Positions 1-4,667 of a stretch of 5,970 nucleotides of DNA are shown one piece after another. Source of the stretch: Planctomycetota bacterium. Lineage in GTDB: Bacteria > Planctomycetota > Planctomycetia > Planctomycetales > Planctomycetaceae. A program made the position numbers and the translations under genes. The stretch is taken from assembly GCA_026692825.1 (NCBI GenBank), contig JAPLOC010000346.1, positions 4,268 to 10,237 of the forward strand, given 5' to 3'. A model generated the notes under the pieces. That model worked only from the letters and a program-made list of their open reading frames with translations. It did not search any database and had not been told where the DNA came from. The stretch's first letter is position 1; the number at the start of each line of letters is the position of its first letter.

Positions 1-1308
1 CTCTGCCATTGGCGATTGCTTCCCTGGATTGACAAATACCCACAACACTGCGGTCGGCAGATTGACGGCGGCGAAGAGCCATAGTACCAGGTGCCAGCGG
101 CCGTCCCCTTGTTTTGTGATGTGATCGAACAAGGCTCCCACGTGCTTCGGGCAGAAGTAGGCTCCCAGAGTTCCCACCATGTTCATCACCCCCACCACGA
201 CCGCGGTGTAGCGTCCTCCCAGGTCCATCGCCGTCGCCCAGGTGGCGGGATTGCCCAACGCCGAAAACAGCGTGCCGACGGAAATAATGATCACCAGGAG
301 CTTCGGATCGCGCACCCCCAGGGCCGCCAGAAATGACAGGCCAGAGAGGGTCATGCCGACGATGGCCGACCCGCTTCGGCTCCAGAAAACGCTGTTCGTC
401 AAGCGAAAGATCCGATCGACAATGACCCCCGCCGCCAGACTCCCCACGAGAATCGCCGTCGTCGGAATGGTCGCCAGCCGTCCCGCCTCTTCGGGAGATG
501 CGCCATACCCTTTCTCCAACAACGCGGGAAACCAGGTGCTGAAGAGTTCATAGGCGTAAGCACGAAAAAACGCCTGCGCGCAAAACGCCCACATCGTGAC
601 ACTGGTCAACATCCGCACAACCACGGGCCACACGGCAGGACGTTCGTCGGGATCGGTGGTCGCAGCCGGTTCGACGCGTCCCGCCTCGATCAAACGCCGC
701 TCGGCCTCATTGACGGCGAAGTGATCGACCGGTCGGTCGCGAAACAGCAGCCAGAATGCGCCGCTCCAGACGACACCGACACAGGCGTAGCTTTGGAGTG
801 TGCCGCGCCAGCCGAGTGGCTCCAACAGAGTGGCGGTCAACCCCGAGGCGGCGATCGAACCGAGCTGCATCGCCGCTGTGATGACTGCGCTGGTCAACCC
901 CCGGCGGCCCAGCGGAAACCATTCGGAAATCACTTTCGCGAAGCAGGGAACCATTCCCGCCTGGGCGATTCCCAGAAAAACGCGGGCGTTGCTCAAGCCA
1001 TCGGGGGTCGTCGCCACGCTTCCCACCAGCGTGCAGGCCGACCACAGGAACGCCATGAGAGCGAGCGCCCCACGCACTCCGAATCGACTCGCCACCAGAC
1101 CGCCCGGAACCTGAAAGCAGAAGTACCCCAGATTGAACGCCGCCAGAACCACGCCCATCGCCAGATCGGAAATCTGGAACTCCCGGGCGATGGTTGTATT
1201 GGCCGCCGACAGTCCGCGGGTCATATACGCGCTGGTGGCGGCACACGCCAGCAACAGCAGGACGACAAAGCGAAAATGCGTGGGACGAACTGCGGGTTTA
1301 CGGGCCAT
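1..1308 (-). CDS. MFS transporter, ACS (anion:cation symporter) type; 3' end cut by window edge
   Basis: This is an inner-membrane secondary transporter, probably importing a small organic anion or related solute by ion symport. Reading the minus strand from the ATG at 1308 gives 436 codons with no stop before the window edge; the tail (..NPGKQSPMAE) suggests the stop lies just outside. About 12 hydrophobic segments are visible: six in residues 12-190, a charged loop at 191-228, and six in 232-427. Family hallmarks are YMTRGLSAANTTIA in and after TM1, GGLVASRFGVRG (69-80) after TM2, GVIVDRIFR (294-302) in the second half, and NPATWATAMDLGGR..GVMNMVGTLGA (353-383), which is typical of hexuronate/glucarate-like ACS members. 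The motif-A aspartate is replaced by serine (S74). The start overlaps the stop of the upstream dimethylformamidase-like gene by 11 bp, so the two are probably translated together; a weak GGGGA lies 9 nt before the ATG. The fold is near certain. The substrate cannot be read from the sequence. Confidence 0.93.
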   Translation of the reverse strand, partial: MARKPAVRPTHFRFVVLLLLACAATSAYMTRGLSAANTTIAREFQISDLAMGVVLAAFNLGYFCFQVPGGLVASRFGVRGALALMAFLWSACTLVGSVATTPDGLSNARVFLGIAQAGMVPCFAKVISEWFPLGRRGLTSAVITAAMQLGSIAASGLTATLLEPLGWRGTLQSYACVGVVWSGAFWLLFRDRPVDHFAVNEAERRLIEAGRVEPAATTDPDERPAVWPVVVRMLTSVTMWAFCAQAFFRAYAYELFSTWFPALLEKGYGASPEEAGRLATIPTTAILVGSLAAGVIVDRIFRLTNSVFWSRSGSAIVGMTLSGLSFLAALGVRDPKLLVIIISVGTLFSALGNPATWATAMDLGGRYTAVVVGVMNMVGTLGAYFCPKHVGALFDHITKQGDGRWHLVLWLFAAVNLPTAVLWVFVNPGKQSPMAE

Positions 1309-2878
1309 CGAAAGTGGTCCCCAGAAACCGCCTCAGGACATTCGCGGTGATTCGCGAGACCGCGTCATCGACCGGGCAGGAGAGTGTCCAGTTCAGGGAT
1401 CCCACGGAAAACACCGCCCCGCCACTCTTGGTGTCGTAATACACGCAGTCGGCACCACTCTGGTTGGGGTTCATTCCTTTGGCGAGATGCCGGATGTTGG
1501 AGGGAGAGTGCGGCGAGATCTTGTCGAGTTCCAAACCGGAGGCCCCCCCGGGCGTGCGGCCATTCAGCGTTTTTGTTCCAAAAACATCCCCATTCCGCAG
1601 CCCCGTCCCCGCGAACGCCCAGTGCGTCTCGTCCACAACGCGATAGGGAGCGCCGCTGCGGTAACCGTCATGCGAGTAGGCGACACCCAACAGGCACGCT
1701 TCCGATTCCCCGCGCAGGTCGTGCCGTTCTTCCTGGCGACAGCGAATTTTGGTTTCATCCAGGAATTCAAACTCGCACAAAAACCCGCAGCCCGCCAGAT
1801 ACATTAGCCGGCCGCCTCGCTGGTGAACCCAGTTCTTGAGAGCGAAGTACATCTCTTTTGAAACGTATTCGTTATGCGTGTTGAGGACGACCACCCGATA
1901 CTGATCCAGCGGGATCCGGCCGAAGTGCAGTTCCGTTTCCGAGTACAGGTCGTACGCGAAACCTTCCCGCTCCAGCCAGCCGAGCAGACGCCACTCGCCA
2001 GGCGCGTACGCACACGCGAGTCGGCCGTGGATCACGTCGGTGATCTCGGCCTGTTCAGGAATGGAATTGGCAGGTTCGGGACGGTCGAACGAAAGCGGTG
2101 CGCCGTACTCCTCGAACGGCCACGTTCCCGGGGCAGTGTATCGTTCCAGGTCGGTCCGGGCGTGAACGGTGGGGCGGGCGAGCAGTTCACGCTGATTCAC
2201 GTAGTTGCTGCGGCCGCCATAACTGTTGTACGCGTTCCAGGTGACGTTGGACGTCAACACACAGATCGCAGTGCGAGGTTGTGCCGGCTGCACGATCCAT
2301 GGAAACGAGAAGAACTCGCCGCGCTCGTTGCGGACGTGGTAGTAATACAACCCGCTCCCCAGCGGTGCCTGCTGCTTCTGCCGATGCCACGCCGAGCCGT
2401 ACCCAGTCTGATTCCAGCGCACGCCGGTCTGGGTGAAGTCCCCCTCGGGCAGCAACTGCAGCGTCGGGGAGGGGCCATGATCGTCAAACCAGCCCAGATC
2501 CTCGACCAGCGTCTTTCGCCAGCCATAACGCCATAATGACAAATGGTACGCGCACTTCGAGTGGACGCGAAATTCTCCCCAGTTCCCTTCCGTAATCCAT
2601 TTCGGCCAGGCGTACCCGAGCAGGCTTTCGCTGAGTAGCCGAAAGGAAATCGGGGGAGATAGTGGCTCGACGCGCGCGATCAGCCGCTTCCCGCCGAAAC
2701 CGGTTCGAGCCAGCGTGAATTCGTATTCACCCGGGACCAGATCCGCGTGGACGGAACCGTCGGCGAGCGAGTGCGTTCCCAGAGTCTCTGATTCGCCCGG
2801 ATTCGCCACGTTACGAATCGCGACAGAGACACCGTCGAGAGCGACATAGTTTTCGTCGCTGACGTAACCGATCCGCAT
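1298..2878 (-). CDS. N,N-dimethylformamidase large-subunit-like protein
   Basis: A 526-residue protein resembling the C-terminal catalytic part of the N,N-dimethylformamidase beta (large) subunit. That iron enzyme hydrolyses dimethylformamide to dimethylamine and formate. Residues 1-80 look like a beta-rich carboxypeptidase-regulatory-type domain. Residues 85-200 contain W/Y/G-rich beta strands ending in GSGLYYYHVR (174-183) and FSFPWIVQP (190-198). The core has SNVTWNAYNSYGGRSNYVN (210-228), VVVLNTHNEYVS (329-340) and WVHQRGGRLMYLAGCG (350-365). The end, FSVGSLNWTLS..VSRITANVLRRF (490-518), is typical of this family. The characterised enzyme binds iron through two tyrosines and a glutamate; by motif position the candidates here are Y178-180, Y217 and E337, which is inference. 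No signal peptide is evident, so it is probably cytoplasmic. The frame is open to 2941, but I choose the ATG at 2878 because GGGAG sits 8 nt upstream and the extra 21 residues are Arg/Pro-rich. It overlaps the MFS gene downstream. The true substrate is unknown. Confidence 0.88.
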   Translation of the reverse strand: MRIGYVSDENYVALDGVSVAIRNVANPGESETLGTHSLADGSVHADLVPGEYEFTLARTGFGGKRLIARVEPLSPPISFRLLSESLLGYAWPKWITEGNWGEFRVHSKCAYHLSLWRYGWRKTLVEDLGWFDDHGPSPTLQLLPEGDFTQTGVRWNQTGYGSAWHRQKQQAPLGSGLYYYHVRNERGEFFSFPWIVQPAQPRTAICVLTSNVTWNAYNSYGGRSNYVNQRELLARPTVHARTDLERYTAPGTWPFEEYGAPLSFDRPEPANSIPEQAEITDVIHGRLACAYAPGEWRLLGWLEREGFAYDLYSETELHFGRIPLDQYRVVVLNTHNEYVSKEMYFALKNWVHQRGGRLMYLAGCGFLCEFEFLDETKIRCRQEERHDLRGESEACLLGVAYSHDGYRSGAPYRVVDETHWAFAGTGLRNGDVFGTKTLNGRTPGGASGLELDKISPHSPSNIRHLAKGMNPNQSGADCVYYDTKSGGAVFSVGSLNWTLSCPVDDAVSRITANVLRRFLGTTFDGP

Positions 2879-2886
2879 GGGGGTCA

Positions 2887-2891
2887 CTCCC
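2887..2891 (-). promoter_or_regulatory. Ribosome binding site of the dimethylformamidase-like gene
   Basis: GGGAG on the minus strand, 8 nt before the ATG at 2878. It is the only strong Shine-Dalgarno match next to a start codon in this window. It decides the start in favour of 2878 over the upstream in-frame ATG codons at 2902 and 2941, which give an Arg/Pro-rich leader. Confidence 0.6.
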
Positions 2892-3035
2892 GGTGGAGGC
2901 ATTGCGGGTCGGCGGGCGCGGCCGGAACAGCTCCGACTCACGATCCTGCGCGACGCTCTCCCGCGTGAGATGTCATCCTGCCCGAATGGAGCGACGGCGT
3001 CCAGGGAACGCGTGAACGAAAGGTTGGGCTTATCG
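2892..3035. other. Leader/upstream region of the dimethylformamidase-like operon
   Basis: About 145 bp between the ribosome binding site of the minus-strand operon and the 25-bp inverted repeat. It should hold the operon promoter, but I see no convincing -35/-10 pair, operator or riboswitch. The dimethylformamidase-like reading frame stays open through part of it (to 2941), giving an Arg/Pro-rich extension that I judge to be non-coding. Confidence 0.4.
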
Positions 3036-3095
3036 CCGAGCCGCGCCCGTCAGGAAGCGGAAATCGAATACCGCTTCCTGACGGGCGCGGCTCGG
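3036..3095. repeat. Perfect 25-bp inverted repeat, REP-like palindromic element
   Basis: The left arm (3036-3060, beginning ccgagccgcgcccgtc) and right arm (3071-3095, ending acgggcgcggctcgg) are exact reverse complements over 25 bp, separated by the 10-nt loop aaatcgaata. Complementarity stops cleanly at 3035/3096. As RNA or extruded DNA this would be a very stable GC-rich hairpin. It lies between the end of the P-II gene and the start of the dimethylformamidase-like operon, both on the minus strand. Neither side carries a T-tract, so it is not a standard intrinsic terminator, though it could block read-through or protect an mRNA 3' end. The clean edges, intergenic position and GC-rich arms fit a dispersed REP-type element. 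Similar palindromes recur in planctomycete genomes as I recall, but copy number cannot be judged from one window. Confidence 0.8.
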
Positions 3096-3107
3096 ATTCC
3101 GCCTGCG

Positions 3108-3128
3108 AAAAAAAAGCGGAACGTCCGC
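3108..3128 (-). terminator. Probable rho-independent terminator of the P-II gene
   Basis: Read on the minus strand, GCGGA-CGT-TCCGC forms a 5-bp GC-rich stem with a 3-nt loop (3116-3128), followed at once by eight T residues (3115-3108). It begins 95 nt after the P-II stop codon and points the right way for that gene. The stem is short for a terminator. The TTCCGC half can also pair with GCGGAA at 3102-3097, giving an alternative fold, so the call is moderate. Confidence 0.5.
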
Positions 3129-3153
3129 CGTCCGTGGCTCGTTCCGCTCGCTG

Positions 3154-3188
3154 CGGCCAACCGTCGATCCGTGACGGAGGCTTGGCCG
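3154..3188. repeat. Imperfect hairpin downstream of the P-II gene
   Basis: An outer 7-bp stem (CGGCCAA at 3154-3160 with TTGGCCG at 3182-3188) continues into a 5-bp inner stem (CCGTC at 3161-3165 with GACGG at 3173-3177). A 4-nt bulge (3178-3181) and a 7-nt loop complete it. It lies about 35 nt past the P-II stop codon, before the T-tract terminator, and may stabilise the 3' end of that transcript. No T-tract follows it directly. Confidence 0.5.
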
Positions 3189-3223
3189 GTGTGTTTAAAC
3201 GGCTCGCGAATCGTCTGTCGAAG

Positions 3224-3562
3224 CTAAATCGCGCCCGTGCCCGTCTCGCCCGTCCGGATTCGAATCACTTCCGAGATCGGACTCACGAAGATCTTTCCGT
3301 CACCCACGGACCCCGTCCGGGCGGCCTGCGTGATGATCTCCAACACAGTCGGAACCAGCTCGTCGCCGACAACGATCTCGACTTTCACTTTCGGCATGAA
3401 GTCAACCGTATACTCGGCACCGCGGTACGTCTCTTTGTGCCCCTTCTGGCGACCGAACCCGCGCACCTCCGTCACCGTCATCCCCAGGATGTTCTTTGCG
3501 GTGAGCGCATTTTTGACGTCTTCGAGCTTGTAGTGACGGATGACGGCTTCAATCTTCTTCAT
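3224..3562 (-). CDS. glnB: P-II nitrogen regulatory protein (GlnB/GlnK family)
   Basis: A complete 112-residue P-II signalling protein, the normal length for the family. P-II trimers sense ATP/ADP and 2-oxoglutarate in the cytoplasm and pass on nitrogen status by binding targets such as the AmtB ammonium channel, glutamine synthetase adenylyltransferase or sensor kinases. All key features are present: N-terminus MKKIEAVIRHYKLEDVK; T-loop at about 37-55 with Q39 and the uridylylation-type Y51 in YRGAEYTVDFMPK; K58; B-loop TGSVGDGKIFV (83-93) with K90; and C-loop RIRTGE (101-106) with R101 and R103. The start is the ATG at 3562, which gives the canonical N-terminus; I see no Shine-Dalgarno sequence before it. 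No amtB or glnA is next to it in view. It faces a divergent gene for a Fis-like protein across 628 bp, and hairpins and a U-tract follow its stop. GlnB and GlnK cannot be told apart here, so the symbol is nominal. Confidence 0.97.
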   Translation of the reverse strand: MKKIEAVIRHYKLEDVKNALTAKNILGMTVTEVRGFGRQKGHKETYRGAEYTVDFMPKVKVEIVVGDELVPTVLEIITQAARTGSVGDGKIFVSPISEVIRIRTGETGTGAI

Positions 3563-4190
3563 TTCGAGACGCTTTGCTGCGAGGTAGAGCGGGAAGGGTC
3601 AGTGAATTCGCCGACGAACTGCGGGAAATCGTGCGGATCAATCACTCGGCCACGAATGCGATTCTCTGGTCGAGTGTCCGGAAATGGAAGCAACAATCGT
3701 GCCTGAATTCTCAACCTGCCCCACTTCACCACCTCAACTCATGTGACCCCTTCGACGTTTTTCGGTGTTTTTTGTGCCGAGAATTCCCGCAACCCTGCTG
3801 GGACCGGACTCGGGATGACGAAAGTTGTGGCATTCTTGCCGAACTGTTGCGCAGTTCCGCTGGTCCTAATCGCAATCGTCGGACGATCGCCGAACGGCTG
3901 AATTCTCGATATCTCTGGCGAATTCAAATAGACAAAGTCAGTGGCCCGCTCCTTCCGAGATCACTGAATTCTCGATGTTCCGTGCGCATTGTTGAACCGC
4001 TCTGGCACGTAACGGGAAACGGGGCCGGGGACTCTCTGGAAGGCGAATCCCACAAATGCGACGCCATTGGTGCGACATTTGCCCCTGAGTCCGGCGATTC
4101 GTGTCGTTTGCGCCGCTTGGGTGGCCACGCCACAGCCCGTCCCCGCGGCGACTCCGCGCTCCCCCCCCCGCTGGCCCTGTGACCGTTCTG
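3563..4190. other. Divergent intergenic region between the P-II gene and the Fis-like gene
   Basis: A spacer of 628 bp without a convincing gene. It should hold promoters for both flanking genes. Its base composition is less GC-biased than the genes around it. It contains six GAATTC hexamers (3604-3971), a 13-bp direct repeat, two T-tracts one helical turn apart (3758-3762 and 3768-3773), and a run of nine C (4161-4169) just before the Fis-like start. A plus-strand frame is open from a TTG at 3574 to a stop at 4182, but it has weak codon bias, abundant Cys and Arg, and no recognisable domain, so I do not call it. I found no good sigma-54 (-24/-12) or sigma-70 promoter. Confidence 0.6.
3604..3971. 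repeat. Cluster of GAATTC-centred repeats
   Basis: GAATTC occurs at 3604, 3705, 3781, 3900, 3920 and 3966. Four of these carry the longer word GAATTCTC: plus strand at 3705, 3900 and 3966, minus strand at 3786-3779. Three share GAATTCTCG: plus strand at 3900 and 3966, minus strand at 3786-3778. CTGAATTCTCGAT is an exact 13-bp direct repeat at 3898-3910 and 3964-3976. I found only two other GAATTC sites in the rest of the window (near 1763 and 2716). Position between two divergent genes suggests binding sites for a regulator, but no such protein is identified. Confidence 0.6.
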
Positions 4191-4661
4191 ATGATGAAGT
4201 TCGTGACGCTCATCGTCGACAACACCCCCCACGACAGCCCCTTGGCGGGAGTCGCCCCCCCACACATCGACCCGATCGCGGATGAGGCCGTCGTCCGGAA
4301 ACGGGGTTCCATCCCGGGTTCGCTGTGCATTGAAACCCAGCTCCCCGAGGAGAAATCACAACTGCTGGTCGAGATGCTCCTCGGGCTGGAACGGAATGGC
4401 GAACATGACTCGAGCGAGGCACTGATCACCGCGTTGATTCGAAACCGCATGCAGGACGAAAACGAGCCACACGGTCACCTGTTCGACCGCATCCTCTCGA
4501 ACGTCGAGAAGATTGTCATTCAACACGCGTTCGAGGAATGCGACCGGGTGCAGACCCGGGCCGCGGACCGACTGGGGATCGACCGGAACACCCTGCACAA
4601 AAAGCTGCGGAAATACAACCTGTTGCGGTCGGAGTCGGATCTGCCAACTCCGACCGAATAG
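4191..4661 (+). CDS. Small Fis-family helix-turn-helix DNA-binding protein
   Basis: A 156-residue protein whose C-terminus is a Fis/NtrC-type DNA-binding domain (HTH_8). Residues 97-144 read LFDRILSNVEKIVIQHAFEEC..RAADRLGIDRNTLHKKLRKYNL, with the classic RAA-x-LGI-xRNTL-xKKL recognition helix. It has no AAA+ sigma-54 activation domain and no receiver domain. The N-terminal 95 residues, including LPEEKSQLLVEMLLGLE (51-67), match nothing I recognise. It is therefore a stand-alone DNA-binding or nucleoid-type protein, not a full NtrC. The start is uncertain: ATG codons at 4191 and 4194 are equally good, strong third-position G/C begins there, and a GTG at 4101 would add a Pro/Arg-rich leader containing a C9 tract. 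There is no clear Shine-Dalgarno sequence. It is divergent from the P-II gene and converges on the cytochrome gene, so a link with nitrogen control is possible but unproven. Confidence 0.85.
   Translation: MMKFVTLIVDNTPHDSPLAGVAPPHIDPIADEAVVRKRGSIPGSLCIETQLPEEKSQLLVEMLLGLERNGEHDSSEALITALIRNRMQDENEPHGHLFDRILSNVEKIVIQHAFEECDRVQTRAADRLGIDRNTLHKKLRKYNLLRSESDLPTPTE
4626..4656. terminator. 10-bp hairpin at the convergent gene junction
   Basis: CGGTCGGAGT (4626-4635) and ACTCCGACCG (4647-4656) are perfect reverse complements around an 11-nt loop. The hairpin lies in the last codons of the Fis-like gene and just past the stop of the minus-strand cytochrome gene (4668). No T-tract follows on either strand, so it may define mRNA 3' ends for both genes but is not a textbook intrinsic terminator. 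Confidence 0.4.
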
Positions 4662-4667
4662 GATCCG

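Noticed and set aside
721..1350. Long plus-strand open frame opposite the MFS gene
   Set aside because: It is antisense to a clear 12-helix transporter; its low-complexity Gln/Arg/Gly-rich product is a shadow of the GC-rich coding strand.
1133..2536. Plus-strand open frames opposite the dimethylformamidase-like gene
   Set aside because: They are shadows of a gene whose minus-strand product has clear family motifs; the antisense products are Arg/Pro-rich with no domain.
2714..2729. Short palindrome GTGAAT-TCGT-ATTCAC
   Set aside because: It lies inside the dimethylformamidase-like coding sequence and is only 6 bp per arm, within chance expectation for a window this size.
3193..3200. GTTTAAAC, an 8-bp palindrome that is rare in GC-rich DNA
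   Set aside because: It is a single occurrence with no associated repeat or structure; it may be chance.
4003..4018. TGGCACG, resembling the -24 element of a sigma-54 promoter before the Fis-like gene
   Set aside because: The required TTGC at the -12 position is absent (GGGAA is there instead).
3574..4182. Open plus-strand frame of 202 codons filling the divergent spacer
   Set aside because: It starts at TTG, its third-position G/C looks clearly lower than in the neighbouring genes, it is rich in Cys and Arg, and it shows no domain or family resemblance. Its four LNS tripeptides come mostly from the repeated CTGAATTCTC words. A real small gene cannot be fully excluded.
4101..4190. N-terminal extension of the Fis-like protein from a GTG
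   Set aside because: The extra 30 residues are Pro/Arg-rich and contain the C9 tract; coding-type third-position bias begins only at about 4191.
3938..4450. Minus-strand open frame opposite the Fis-like gene and part of the spacer
   Set aside because: The plus-strand Fis domain and its codon bias are convincing; the antisense product is Ser/Arg/Gly-rich and featureless.
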